Source: Glutinoglossum americanum (Eukaryota > Ascomycota > Geoglossomycetes > Geoglossales > Geoglossaceae). Taken from it: 64,000 nucleotides of DNA. Position 1 is the stretch's first letter; every line of letters begins with the position of its first letter. Location of the stretch: the NCBI GenBank assembly GCA_020080175.1, contig JAGHQL010000087.1, forward strand, positions 44,273 through 108,272, read 5' to 3'. The translations under genes were made by a program, and so were the position numbers. The notes under the pieces are model-generated. The model was not told the origin of the DNA and did no database searches. It worked only from the letters and a program-made list of their open reading frames with translations. Positions 12,532-24,714 of the stretch are shown in pieces.

Positions 12532-14498
12532 GAGGTGGACATCGAACTGCTAATGTATGTGGGGGAATCGGATGTGTAAAGTCGGCTTGCGGAAAATCTG
12601 TGTGGGATTTTCTTAAAGTGGCAAATTTCCTGGAGGTCCCTATAATCAAGGATTTTCCGCTCCGCAACAGCTATACAACATACAGCCTTAATGTCAACTC
12701 CTACCTCGAGTCGGAAATATAATTGTTGACAAGAATATTAGCTCTTTCTGGCTACCTCCCCAGCGAAGGTAGAAATAAGGATACACCACTTTGTACAAAA
12801 TGCCCAGTCAGACCTCGGCCAATTGCTGCCGCCCCCTCTGCTCGGCGACACCCATTAATATCAACCAGCAGAGCCAGATCAACGACCAGGATGTTAACAG
12901 TTCGTAGGAATCTGCAGCGGTCTCTACCTTTATGCACGTCCAATGTCCAGGGCCAAAGAAGCAAATTAGAGCCGTCTAAAGTCCCGGACAGGAGGGATAA
13001 CACGCTCACCCCCAATCAATTCGCAACGTGCTCCATCGACAAGCTGTCGTTTTTCCCGCAGTCTGCTTTGATCTGGACATTATGCATATCCACATGGGTT
13101 ATGGCTTCAGACGGAAGACAGCTGTTACGCAAACATAACCTCAATAGGGAGAAGGAAAACCACATCATGGCATATACTTGGAAACGTGATGGGAGATACC
13201 GCCTGAAGCGAATTATTCTTGTCAGGATATAGGCCTCTCTCTCCTTTACCGCCAGATAGATATCCTGTTGGGCGGTCAGTCCAGAATTCAGAAGCAATTG
13301 TCGACGCGGGTTTTATCCAAAATAAAGTTGTTTTGTTCACCTCATGTTTAGAAGCATCGTTAGATGCAACTTAATCTTAGGCAGAGCTTTACCTGTTAGC
13401 AATTGCGCAGAGAATTTCAAACGATCCTCCAAGAAACGACAACGGAATGGTTCTCCACAAAAACAGCCCCTGTCAGGATTAATCCATCGGCAATTGCGCT
13501 ACTTCAAAACCATGTTATTAACTCAGTTCCCAAGGCTAAGGTTTGCATTTAATTCTTTCTAAAAGCAACAATGTTTCAAATCACGGCTTCCTTCCACCCA
13601 TTCTCTATTGCTTTTCCGTGCCTTTTAACTTGACAAAACACGGGTTACATTAAACTGCCAATGATGGAAAGCAAACAGGATGCTCGAACAACGCTGCTAA
13701 CACAAGATGAATTCAAGAATTCTTCACCGTATTTCATGCTCATTCCTCGATCACGTGGAATATGGTCTCTTGGGTGTTATGCTGAAGCAAGTGTTAAGGA
13801 ACCTCCAACAACATACATCGAGGGCCAGCACAGGGGAATAGCACAGGCAAATCACGCCCCAATGGCATTTCTTAGAGTCGCAAATCAGCATGCTCCACAA
13901 TTTCGAACTGATAGAAGTCAACAAATTGTGAAGCCGGGGTTACCAGTAGTGACACTTACCGCCATAACCGGGTTGTCAGTGAGTCAAGCGTAGATTCACT
14001 ATTTACTAGTACTTAAACTCATCCAGAAACATCACCGCATTGATCCTATCGCGGCTCACAGGTTCAGATCCCCTGTCTTCTCAACCTTGTGGGGAATGCT
14101 AACCTCTGAATGATCGCTCGGATGAGCAGGACTGGAAGAAGCTGGGTAGATTTGCGAATCTGCATCACTAGAAGTCGGCATTGAAGCGGCTCTGAAGGTA
14201 TTCATAACTCCATAGTAATGAGGCAATAGGCCAACAGCGTGTGTTGAGGATACGGCACCCGAGGATGAAGATTTACTAGCAGACGAGTCGTTCCCAGAGC
14301 TCTTCGTAGAGTAGCGCGAATTCTGCAGCAACCCCTTAAGAAAGGTATGCCCCTCAGTGGCGGGGCTATTGTTTCAATTTGGTTAGCTTGCTCAGATAAA
14401 TTCAAAAACGTCGATGTGGGGAAATAGAACACTCGCCCCAGCTTCAGTGTTTCAGCTAGATTGTCTTCAAACGTCCTGTTAGCTTTCCTAGCTTCGGC
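12532..14498. other. Intergenic, possible unannotated 3' exon
   Basis: About 2 kb lies between the kcs1 start and the end of the next leftward gene. Open frames at 12723-13232 and 13661-13993 look like chance. At 14056-14331 on the minus strand there is an open, Ser-rich frame preceded by good intron-end signals (GCTAAC then CAATAG near 14370, or TGCTGCAG near 14322). It could be a further 3' exon of the 14499-16472 gene, spliced from a GTAAGT donor at 14592-14597, but I could not decide this from the sequence. Confidence 0.4.
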
Positions 14499-16472
14499 TC
14501 AGTAAAAGAAAGCATCATAGTTACCCGTCCTTTTGTTATCATTTGAACTAGTGGCCCCCCCAGATACACCCTTTTCCTTCTGTATCTTCCTACTTACTCC
14601 AGCACCTCTTCCTTTCAATTGCTCTTGGAGGAAGATAGCAATCGCTTCACGTGCCGCCTTTCCTTTCTCCGAAACCGGAACTGTCCTCTTGGCTTCACTG
14701 ACTCCGAGACTCCCCCGGGCCAATTTGTTCGAGACGGCGGAGGCGAACTCGCTAGCCGCGGCCACACGAACAGGTAGACTCTGGTCTTCCTTGAGTTCGG
14801 CTCTGTTCTTTTCTACCTTTCTACCGGCTCCGTCACAACCCTTAACGACATCAGCCGGGATGGGAGTGGTATCGGTGATATCAGTCACTACAATTTGACC
14901 CGAATGGCTAGTGATTTTCTCAGGGTTTGCTGCATCCTCGCCCGTGATATGTGTCAGGACAGCAGGTCTCGCGGTGGACCCGGAGAAGTCAGTTGTGTCA
15001 ATTTTGCCTCCCCCGGCGAGTTGATCTAACTTGGCCACGCTGACAGTGGGACTCAATCTTGGTGCCTCAATTCTGTCACGAGTGGTTCTAGTTGACGGGG
15101 AACCATAATTCATCACCTTCCGCGATGTCGAGAGAAAATCCTTCCCATTCGACGCCAATATACCATTCCACTTCCTGATATTCTCTCGGGTAGCCTCTGG
15201 TTCAACTACTTTGGGGGTTGGACCATTTACACGCCTAAGCCGAGCTTGCCTAGACTGCTCTTCAAAGTAGTTCGCACGAAGGTAATCGTTCCAAACACCC
15301 AGTTCAGCTTGGAGCTGGCTAGCCGTGGATGGTTGTTGTTGCCCTGCTAGCTGAGGCTGATGGTAGACGACCTGCTGCATGGCTGCTTGTTGCGGTTGCG
15401 GTACAACAGCATTCGTCACGTTCATGAGTGGTCGCTGGGAACCGTAGTTGATGTTGCTGAGCTTCGGTTGTGATAGAGATGATACCGGATAGGGGTGTGG
15501 CGGCGCAGGGATTCCAACCTGCTGTGGGGCAAGATATACCTGATCTTCAATCCATACGACCTCCCAACCAGCAGGTACGGGCACATACGGCCTTGGTGGA
15601 ACTGCTGTCTGCCCAGCGCCCCCGCCCTGAAGAGAAGGGCCGAATGCCATGGAACCGGGGGTTACCAGATTGGCAAAAGCAGGGCGTGGTGGGGGTGGGA
15701 TAACCGGTACCACTCGCCCTCCTGCAGTAACCCTATTGTGTGACGGAGAAGTGACTCTGCCAACCCAACACACGAAGTCGTTCTTCTCTTCATAGCCTTT
15801 TGTATCTCTTGGATCGCGCAAGCGAAGCTCATTTTGGGAGACTCCCTTCACTCCATACCCTAGCTTTTCTAGTCCAACGACATGGCGCCGAGGAAGTTCA
15901 TATGATGGTATATCGGAAAATGGCCGATAGCCAACTGCTGGAAATGAGGAAGGTAAGGCAACTTTTCCTTTATACCTAAGGATTTCACCTGTGACGGCAA
16001 TCGAACTGTTAGCTAGAGAGCATATCAGCATTTAGCCCTTTGGGCCTTTGTGCTCTTTTATTCGTTGAGGAGATTCAAGTTGAAACCTGCTCTTCTCGAG
16101 AGATGCCTCCTCCAGACATTTATCCTGCAGTTTAACTCTCCAGCAGCAGATGGGTCAAACCAATAGATTGAGTGTTGACGTATAGTCGAAGCGGGAGGGA
16201 AGCGATAGTAAAAGGAGCAGGATAATGGAAAAATTTAGTATCAACGTACCCTCAAACGCATTCTCGTTGAATTTGGCTATACTACAGAGCAATCTAGGGA
16301 GGGTTTTCCCAAGTTGGAGCAGATTGTTGATGGTATAAATGCAGGCTACCTGCTGCTCCGCCATGTATTTGTTCCAAAACTTGGACTCGAATTGCTTAAC
16401 TGGAACTGGTGCGTGGATGGGGAGATCACTGAAGCAAGGAGGCTCCCTTTTTTGGGCGTCAGTGTCAGACAT
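14499..16472 (-). CDS. Unrecognised Pro/Ser-rich protein
   Basis: Exons 16472-16250 and 15988-14499, joined across a 261-nt intron (donor GTACGT, acceptor CACAG with a GCTAAC branch), give 570 residues. The N-terminal ~75 residues look folded (aromatic, with QFESKFWNKYMAEQQ), and the segment after the junction (residues ~75-150) includes PRRHVVGLEKLGYG and NDFVCWVGRV. A Pro/Gln-rich linker and a basic, Ser/Thr-rich, probably disordered half follow. I recognise no domain. The start at MSDTDAQ is preferred; a Met 36 codons upstream (16580) is in frame. The C-terminus is uncertain: a GTAAGT donor at 14592-14597 could splice to an open frame at 14331-14056, and a GTAACT just before the stop could also be a donor. 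Confidence 0.6.
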
Positions 16473-17532
16473 CTCTATCACAGATGGTTTCTTAAGACTG
16501 GTAATGTTGGGGGTTGGAGAAAGGGTTGGTAAATATGACTTAAGTGGAATTTTCAATATCAAGCGGACATGGAGATGCAAGGGTGTTCACCTGCAAGTTG
16601 TGAAGAATTGTTTTAGTCTGCGTCGTCGTAGCAATGGTAACACCTTGCAGTTCGTTGATAAAGTAAAGACATCGTCAACAGCAATCTTTATACGCATTGC
16701 TTGCAAAGTCCTTATGAGGAAGCTACACGCTGCTCAAGCACAAATATAGTTCGATAGTGGTGCTTCCGTAACCAATCCTGAGTTCTGCAACTCATCCTTC
16801 CCGATACAATGTGTACAGTTTAGTAAGGATCCTTTTCGTCGTGAGTGCTCTCTTCATAGTTCAGCAATACAAATGCTAGCGGATAGTTAGAGATAAATCT
16901 CCCGAAAGATACCACGGCCCAACAAGAATATTCTTAACTGGTCACTACCCAAATATTTTCAGACAGGTAGTTAAACGTCTAGTCAAGTTTCTAGGATGTG
17001 GACTAGGTAGTCCACTTCCCTAAAAGCACCCTGAGCTGCTGCACGTAAGATAAATTGCCAGCGATCAAGACATATTAACGCTATGAAGAATAAGTTCCTT
17101 AAGGATATCCCTGCCAGCCCGGCCACACTCTTTCGACCAGGCCCACCCAAAGAGTAACCCTTTGTGCACTAGAATGTCTCAAAATGATTCTCTTGTTTCG
17201 GAGTTACGGCCCCACTTCCCAACCTCGTCAATTTATTCACAGGTGGCGTCCCTATCGTCGCTATCGGAATAGAACGTCATCATTGGTGAATGCAGGACAA
17301 ATCACGAATAAGCAATGGGCCAAGATCGCAAAATCCGGATAGAGAGGTGGGGTACCAGATAGTAAGTAGCACAGCAGAGTGCTATGGACAAAGCTACAGC
17401 CAGCCTCGAAGAGGAAGAAGAGCTCATACGATAAGCTTCAAGGTTTAAACCACAGGCTGTTCCCATCTTGTTGCGATTCATCGCGATTGCTCGTTCTGCG
17501 CTCTGCAATTCCATCGAACAATAAAAACAAAC
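16473..17532. other. Divergent promoter region
   Basis: About 1.06 kb separates the leftward unknown gene from the rightward phosphatase-like gene. It must hold both promoters. I see no coding exon, RNA gene or repeat in it; the open frames here have no family resemblance. Confidence 0.5.
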
Positions 17533-19242
17533 ATGTTCACTCTTCTCGGGGCTACGATCGCGGGGTTGACGTTGTCGCATGCCGCAAGAGCCACCGCATA
17601 TACCCTTCATAGCTCTGTTATTTTCAGTCTCTATGGCGATCGAACACCAATCCTTTCTCCTGGAGACTTTGTCCTCACCTCGTTGGGGGCACAGCAGCTC
17701 TATGATTCTGGGGCCGCCTTCCGAGCTCGATACATCGCTTCTCCGGCTGAGAACAAGGCGCACAACTTCACAGAAAGTTCGCCAATTCTCGGGATATCGA
17801 CTAACAACATCGACAACTCGCAGATTTATGTCGCTGCAGTAGATTTATACCATGTGGTCAACTCAGCTCAAGCATTCTTGCAAGGTCTTTATCCAGCTAT
17901 TGGATTCTTAACGTCGTCGCCCTTCTTGCCGTCCGAATCTGTTCTCGCCAACGGTACTGCTATTGACTACCCACTCAACGGATACCAATACTGTCCGGTT
18001 CATACCTATAGACCCACCGATCCGAATCTCATCTGGCTAGCTGGCGACATAAATTGTGAGGAGTATCTGGTGTCGGCCTATAAATACTACAGCTCGGATG
18101 AATTTATGAGTATCGAGAACTCAACGCAACCGTTCTACCAGGATATTGCAGCAAAGGGGTTACGTGGAATTCCGCCCAACACCATCGTAGGATACTACAA
18201 CGCTTACGACATCTACGATTATGTGAATTATGGCTACACGCATAATGCGTCTGTCAGGGAAAACATTTCTAGCGACGAGCTCGTCCAGCTGCGGGCTCTT
18301 GCCAGCCGACAGATGTTTGATCTTAATGGCAACAAGTCAGCCAGCGGCATTATTGAGGGCGACATGATCCGAACAATCGCAGGTCAGACGCTTGCCGCGA
18401 AGGTGCTTGGTCTTCTCGAGAAGCACGTCGATTCGAAAGGTGTCCTCGGCCAACTCAGCGTGATGTTTGGCGATTTAGAACCGTTCCTAGCCTTCTTTGC
18501 CTTATCCGGCTTATCCAATGTTAACAGCAATTTCAAGGGGCTACCCAATCTCGGCTCAGCAATGGTTTTCGAGCTCTTTAGTCTGGATTCGGATAACCAA
18601 ACCTATCCATCCGAGAGCGATCTCTGGGTGCGCTTTCTGTTCCGCAACGGAACATCTGATGACCAAAATTTAATAGCATATTCCCTCTTCGGGGAAGGGA
18701 GAAGTAATACGGACATGAAATGGACAGACTTCCAGAACCAAATGGCAAATTTCATGAGGCCTAAGGTTCGAGACTGGTGTAATACTTGTGCCTCGATCAG
18801 CACGTTCTGCGCCTTTTACACAGGCAATTTCACTTTTTCGGATGGCCTTGACTCCCCCTCACACGAAGGCCTAACACCCCAGGTTGCTGGTGTTATCGGC
18901 GCTGCGGTTACCCTAGCTGTCGTTGGGCTAGCGGTAGCGGCCATGTTTTTAGGTGGCATTCGGTTCTCACGTACATCCAGCAGACGGCGATCCGAGCTGG
19001 GTGGGTTCAAAGGTTCCCAGAAACTTGCATCAGATGCAGATTTAACAAGCGGGAAAGCTCCAACTAGTGTCATGGCGGCCAGGGGGCACGAGAGGGTTGG
19101 AAGCTGGGAGCTAGGAGAGAATAAAGCAGAAGAGCATGGGTTCGGAAGCCTGCACAGGCCTAGGGACTTGCCGCCTCACGATGGTGATGATATAAGTGTG
19201 AATCCTATGGGTGAACCTGTGAAGGTGGACGACAGAGTTTGA
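17533..19242 (+). CDS. Histidine-acid-phosphatase-like membrane protein, catalytic motif degenerate
   Basis: A single exon encodes 569 residues. Residues 1-22 look like a signal peptide. Then comes a histidine-phosphatase (clan HP, branch 2) fold: HSSVIFSLYGDRTPIL stands where active enzymes have RHGxRxP, so the catalytic Arg-His is replaced by Leu-Tyr while Asp-Arg-Thr-Pro is kept. LTSLGAQQLYDSG follows as in the family. Near residues 318-335, FGDLEPFLAFFALSGL stands where active enzymes carry the catalytic His-Asp. Multiple Asn-X-Ser/Thr sites and paired cysteines indicate a secreted ectodomain. A transmembrane helix (about residues 455-478) is followed by a basic cytosolic tail of ~90 residues. 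I infer an enzymatically dead, plasma-membrane-anchored ectodomain, possibly ligand-binding. Similar non-catalytic homologues occur in other fungi. Confidence 0.85.
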   Translation: MFTLLGATIAGLTLSHAARATAYTLHSSVIFSLYGDRTPILSPGDFVLTSLGAQQLYDSGAAFRARYIASPAENKAHNFTESSPILGISTNNIDNSQIYVAAVDLYHVVNSAQAFLQGLYPAIGFLTSSPFLPSESVLANGTAIDYPLNGYQYCPVHTYRPTDPNLIWLAGDINCEEYLVSAYKYYSSDEFMSIENSTQPFYQDIAAKGLRGIPPNTIVGYYNAYDIYDYVNYGYTHNASVRENISSDELVQLRALASRQMFDLNGNKSASGIIEGDMIRTIAGQTLAAKVLGLLEKHVDSKGVLGQLSVMFGDLEPFLAFFALSGLSNVNSNFKGLPNLGSAMVFELFSLDSDNQTYPSESDLWVRFLFRNGTSDDQNLIAYSLFGEGRSNTDMKWTDFQNQMANFMRPKVRDWCNTCASISTFCAFYTGNFTFSDGLDSPSHEGLTPQVAGVIGAAVTLAVVGLAVAAMFLGGIRFSRTSSRRRSELGGFKGSQKLASDADLTSGKAPTSVMAARGHERVGSWELGENKAEEHGFGSLHRPRDLPPHDGDDISVNPMGEPVKVDDRV

Positions 19243-20108
19243 TAGGTTACTAGCTCGGCTTGGACTTCATGTCCTTCTTACTCTCATTTACTAGAAGAGT
19301 TGGCGTCCAAACACTACAAATGATTTCCGGTTGGCTTAACTTGAATTGGAAGGGGATTCTTTATTTACCGAGCATTTGTTTGCCTCATGATGTCACGCTC
19401 TCTCATGAGGACATGCAAAAATATTCGGTCGTTGGCACAGCTTAATGAATTACTATTTTAGGGTGATGCCCTAGCTCTCGGGTCATTGACCCTATGGATA
19501 GGATGCGAAATAGCAATCAAAACACAACTTGATATAATAGAAAATTTGTTCGGTAAACAAGAACAGTTACTGATGGATGGCAAGGCCTCGCAAGGCTTTT
19601 AGTCTTAGAAACTGCCAGAGTCTCGGGCTGATGGTACACCGTCCGGACACGCCTGCTGACCCTCGTTGTGGAGATCCTCCTGACCCTCCCGCGGGGTGGT
19701 TTAGGAATTCATAGTTTATTCATTCAAGTAAGTCTGGTTCCCGGTGTTGGAAGATCCGGAGGTCAGCGGGCGTGTTTATTCTATTTGTGGTCGGATACAT
19801 TTTGTCCAATTTGAAGGGGTGGATGGATAACGCCTTAATTCACGTGATCCGCTTAAAACATCCCCGATTGGTCGACCGAACTTTTAAATTGGGCATAGGG
19901 CGAGACTTTAGGGCAATTCTATCCATGGTGAATCCTACTTCAACTTCTCCCCCCATTTGCCCTTCGAGTCTGGAACGTTTGAACGAGGAGTATAAACTAT
20001 GGGGGAAGTGTCAAACGCTGGTCAGTGCATCCCCACGTGTCTGGCACTGTAGCTGGCGCGTGATTCACGGCTCCTGTTATTTCGCTCATTGTCTGTTATT
20101 CTGGCGCG
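19243..20108. other. Intergenic, tbf1 upstream region
   Basis: This gap of ~0.87 kb separates the phosphatase-like gene from the Tbf1 gene. An open frame at 19772-20221 overlaps the start of the Tbf1 gene in another frame; it shows no domain and I do not call it. The real tbf1 transcript may start inside this region. Confidence 0.45.
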
Positions 20109-22364
20109 ATGCGTCCGTGTCGTGGAGATCTGATGGGCAATGCTGGATGGACAATGCTAACTTCTACATGTGGCTTTACAGAAGTCGGTCAGGGTCTAAA
20201 AGCTGTGGAGGCATTCAATAAGTCCTTTGACGAGCAACGTAATAGAGCTGCTTGTGGATCTCAGGCACAGTCAGGTCTCTTGCAACACCGTAAACGTCGT
20301 CGCACGGGTTCTGCAGAAGGCTTTGAGACAAAGCGGCCGAACACCGATCTGAGTACTAATAGTCTAGACGGTGCCGCCTCCACCACTAACGAAGATACAA
20401 ATGAAGATACTGAACACGCGGTAGAAGGGGATAACGCCCAAGCCCAGAGGACTGATGATCCCACCCAGGGCGACCCTGTATATCGCCAGAGTGCTTGGCC
20501 TAACAGCAACTTGGGGTATGGGCATTCTAACACGAATGGTTTTGACAATTTAGAGAGCACGGAAAGCTACATGACCCCGTTGACAGACGCAAGCATGCAT
20601 CTAAGGATCCAGAGTTTACCAATACTTTCCAACCTAGTAAGTTCCTAACACTAAACTTGCCATTGCATAGATATATCGATTTCTCTCCGTTCTGATTAAA
20701 CACTTACTGGATATTAAATAGTCATCTCAAATTCTCGCAAACTTGGCGAAAGGAAGTTATGACGATGCGCTCACCATGGTCACTCAGCCGGAATCCGACC
20801 CTGGTCAAGCATATGCGACTCTGAAATCTCTGTTTGATCAAACGAAGAAGCTTTACTCTAATCAAGATGCATTTCTTGACGCTTACCAGCTCGGTCTTCA
20901 TGACCCTTCCTACCGCGCCACCATCCGAAAGGCCAATCTCGCTACGTTCGTCTCGAGTGTATTCGGCAGTCAAGATGTTGGGTTTTATCATCTAAACGAG
21001 CACTTCCTTGAAACATTTGTACCAGAGGGTGGCAAACTGTTAAAGTCCCAGGGTGGTTTGTTTCTTGACCTCAAGACACAAGCTTATATTTCGGCCATGG
21101 CCCACCAAGCATCAAGTGAGCGAACAAAAACAGAAATTCTGGACGACCTTTTCCCTGAAGATATGGACCAACGGTTGCTTGCCCGGCGACCGGGTGCAAA
21201 GCAATTACAACCTGGTGAATTAGATTTTCTTACTAGGGCTCGAAGTAGACGGGATATGCTCATGAATGAAGACGACGAGGGCGAAAACGGAAAGGACCTA
21301 ACTGAGAAGTATATTTGGAATGAGTTCCTTAGGGAAGTTAGCGCCTATGTTAGCAAGAATCTTGACGCGATCGTTTCTCCGGTTGATGCGACCATGTCGG
21401 TATGTATTTTATGCCTACCCATTAGTTACGGATGCTAATTGTCCCGCAATAGAAGGGGAAGGGCCGCAGAGGTCGCGAATCAAGTGATAACCATCAGGTG
21501 GCTGGAACACATCATTTCCAAGTCCAACTAGGAGAAAGCCATGAGGCACGCCCCGAGGGAAATCAAAACGATATGTCTCAACAGGAGGCAGTCGACAAGG
21601 CAGCTCGTGCAGCACAAATGGTCTTAGGCGCTGAGCTTTATGGCAGTAGCCGAGATGGATCTATTCAGAGAGAGGTGCCTGAAGAGCACGCACAGGAGCC
21701 TGCAGAGCACCTCGAGAATGGAGACGGAGATTACAATCAGATTCCCCATTCCGACCAGTCGGCACCGACTCAGGTCTTATATGAACGAGCTCGACTTGCT
21801 GCTACCGCAAAGGCAACACCTAGCAATCGCCGTGCGGGACTTCCAAGCCAGCGCAGGCCCTGGACCACCGAGGAAGAGAACGCGCTTATGGCAGGCCTCG
21901 ACCGTGTTAAGGGCCCACACTGGAGCCAGATCCTAGCGATGTTTGGTCCCGGTGGATCGATCAATGAATCGTTGAAGGACCGAAACCAAGTTCAACTCAA
22001 GGATAAGGCCAGGAACTTGAAACTTTTCTTCTTGAAATCTGGAATTGAAGTCCCACACTACCTTCAATTTGTGACAGGTGACTTGAAGACACGCGCACCT
22101 GGGCAAGCGGCGAAGAACGAAGCAAAAGCCCGTGCAAAGCTGAGAGGTGAAGAAGACAGAGCGCACATCGAAGGCGTCCTTGCTCTCGCTAGTGGTGGCC
22201 GTCATGATAGCCGCTCTCCAGTCTTTGAAGACGAAGACGACAGCGGAATGGGAGAGACGGCCGGAGGAACTCGAGGGCTAAGCTATGAAGAACAGCTCGC
22301 AGAGCAATTGCGTGCCGATCAGGCCGGGCAGGAGAATATCTCTTTCGAGAGATCGACCGCTTGA
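20109..22364 (+). CDS. tbf1: Telomere-repeat-binding factor Tbf1/Taz1 family
   Basis: Three exons, 20109-20636, 20722-21399 and 21453-22364 (introns of 85 and 53 nt, GTAAGT and GTATGT donors), give 705 residues. The N-terminal ~180 residues are polar and include a basic RKRRR cluster. The second exon encodes the TRF-homology dimerisation domain (roughly residues 190-395), with the typical [16 protein letters not shown] and [14 protein letters not shown] blocks. The third exon carries a single Myb/SANT DNA-binding domain near residues 515-585 ([16 protein letters not shown] ... GPHWSQIL) ending in the telobox [17 protein letters not shown]. Proteins of this family bind TTAGGG repeats at telomeres and in promoters as dimers. 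The start is uncertain: Mets at codons 1, 9 and 16 are all possible, and an upstream exon cannot be excluded. Everything after the first 50 residues is well supported. Confidence 0.93.
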
Positions 22365-23638
22365 CAAGAAGCTACGCCAGCTTTGCTTATTATAGGAACC
22401 CAAGATTAGAGGTTTAGGCCCACGGCCTCCATGCCGTCATGCTAATTTATTTTCCTATAAATACCCTGGGGAGTCCAGCAGTGCCCACCCACATGTGCAT
22501 TTATAAGTATCCAGTTAACCTGGGAGAGCCCAGGAATTGGTTCCCGGAATTAAGGTCAATCTCCTAGCTAGTGATTGGCATTGCCGTCAGAAAAAGAAAA
22601 AAAGCTTCCCATCGTGTACCAGTCGGTGGAGAGTTGTAATAAGTTTTGTTAAGGAAGTTCATATTTGTTCTGCGCTATGGGATTATCGAAGCGGATTTCG
22701 GAGCGGCAGCATGTCGGCGTTTCTTCAACGTCACTGCATGGGTTTCATAAAGTCGATCCAGCGTCTGACACCTAGGTGGCTAGGGGGATGACGAAGAGTT
22801 AATAGGGACATAGCCCTCTTAAGTAGTTCATGGATGAATGCGGTGGAACGGTAGTCGATGTCGGTTAATGTTGTCCATGGCGGATGTTTCATTTTCCGTT
22901 TAGTGTCACGTATGAAGTTCATGTAAAGTCTTCTAAAAGACTATGGAGATGACCTGCATCTGCGTGCCCTCCTTCATTCGTCTCGCCGAGTGTCGCCGCA
23001 GACAATATCCCAAGATGGAGCTGTGTTTTCTTTATGATTATACACCACGAGCCCGCAGCCGTTATCTGAGTGGATCCTGTTTGCCTTAATTGCACACTAT
23101 TACACGAACGAATACCATAAATAATGATGGGTCAATACTTGTAGAAGCAAATGATCAACACTCTGAGTTAGCACTTACCTCGCCTTTCGCTTCTAACCAC
23201 AGAAACACACAACCCTTGCAAGTTTGCGAAGTCTGCCATCACTCTCTATGCGATTATCAACCCGAAGCTTAAGCCACTCAACATCTGCAGGAATCATTTA
23301 TATCGAGTAAAGGTGCCGTTACATCCTCTTCCTGAGGCTCACTTTTCTCATCGCCTCGGTTCGTGTCAAGCCCCTTCCCCGACCTCCACACAACTTCCCC
23401 CATCAGAAGCTTGGTATATTATCCCAAATCTAAATGTAAGCAAACTTCGAGAGAGGAGCGGCTCCGCGCCTGCTAAGCATATTTTCTTCCGATCTGAACA
23501 ATATGAACGGCGCGCTCATCCAGCGAGTCTTCAACTCCCTCCCATCTATTGCTACTAAGCTAACCATCTTTACGGCCGCCTAGACGCCTTGCAATCGAAA
23601 CACTCCCTCCAGTTTCGCTATCCGACTCTTTGTTCATC
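22365..23638. other. Intergenic, no supported gene
   Basis: About 1.3 kb lies between tbf1 and taf10, both rightward. It should contain the tbf1 3' untranslated region and the taf10 promoter. Short open frames (22537-22791, 23313-23558) show no recognisable family or splicing. Confidence 0.5.
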
Positions 23639-24457
23639 ATGGCAGATCAAACACAGGGTGTACTATCCTCGGAAATGGTGACTGGGATCGAGCCTGACGA
23701 GGAGCTCGATTCCTCCATACAAGTAGACATCGACATGGGCGGTACGGGGAACTTGAACACCATGAACTTTGACGGGGCTGGAGATGCAGGGCTTCCGGGT
23801 CCTGATATTGACCCTGTAGCTGTTGCTACAGATCCACGGCTACCGACAAAGAAGGATGCAAGCCTGAGAGAGTTTTTGGAGAAGATGGACGACTATGCAC
23901 CCATTGTAGGTTCCCATTCAGCTTCATCAATCCTCTACGGATACGTCCAGCCATTCAAGGCCGGGGTAGAACCTCGCTCCAGCGTCGCACACGATCACTA
24001 ACCAATAACTTCGCCGACACAGATTCCTGACGCTGTGACAAATTATTACCTTACGCTCGCTGGCCTTCCCCCCCCCCCACAAACCTCTACGCAGCTCGCC
24101 CGTCTCCTCGCTCTAGCGACCCAGAAGTTCATTGCAGACATCGCTGCAGACGCTTACCAGTACTCTCGTATTCGATCCTCCAATACGAGTTCCAATAATC
24201 CCATGGGAGCGCTGGGGGCAGCGACCGGCTTCCCTGCACAGGGACAGTCTGCGCCTGGTGGTGCTGCTAGTGGAGCGGGTGGGAAAGAAGGCGGAACCCA
24301 GCAGGGGAAAGGTGGTCCCTTGGGAGTACAGAGACCTGGGTTTGGTGGCGGTGGGCAAGGCGGTGGGCAAGGGCGGACGGTGCTAACCATGGAGGATCTC
24401 GGGATGGCAGTGGGAGAGTATGGGGTCAACATCAAGAGGGGGGAATTTTATCGATAA
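23639..24457 (+). CDS. taf10: TFIID/SAGA subunit TAF10
   Basis: Exons 23639-23905 and 24023-24457 flank a 117-nt intron (GTAGGT donor, CACAG acceptor) and give 233 residues. The junction restores [25 protein letters not shown], the first helix region of the TAF10 histone fold. [26 protein letters not shown] follows, the most conserved TAF10 stretch. After it comes a Gly/Gln-rich insertion of about 65 residues, then a C-terminal helix with [27 protein letters not shown]10 pairs with TAF3 or TAF8 in TFIID and with SPT7 in SAGA. The N-terminal 75 residues are acidic. The start is MADQTQ; three codons upstream the frame is open but lacks an ATG. Confidence 0.95.
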
Positions 24458-24714
24458 TATAGGGAGCTTCCCGTAGCTTCTTTAAATGTTTCCTTTATGC
24501 CCTAGTGAGGCTCCGAGGCTAGTTTGTTGGAGTCGAAGGTTACGGCGTATATGGTGCACGGGGTGCTGCCAAGAAGGGTCTCAAATTTTTTTTAATAGCC
24601 CTTACATCAGGGGCAATGAGAAAGAGGCTCGTATAGTATATGAAAACGGGAATACAAGTATGACAAGCGCCTTCGTTGCCCCCGATACAGTCCGTATAGT
24701 TCAATCGACCATTT

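Noticed and set aside
12723-13232. 169-codon plus-strand ORF upstream of kcs1
   Set aside because: There is no recognisable domain, the region shows no intron signals around it, and open frames occur on both strands.
19772-20221. 149-codon ORF before tbf1, considered as its 5' exon
   Set aside because: It is in a different frame from the tbf1 first exon, has no good donor leading into that frame and shows no Tbf1-like sequence.
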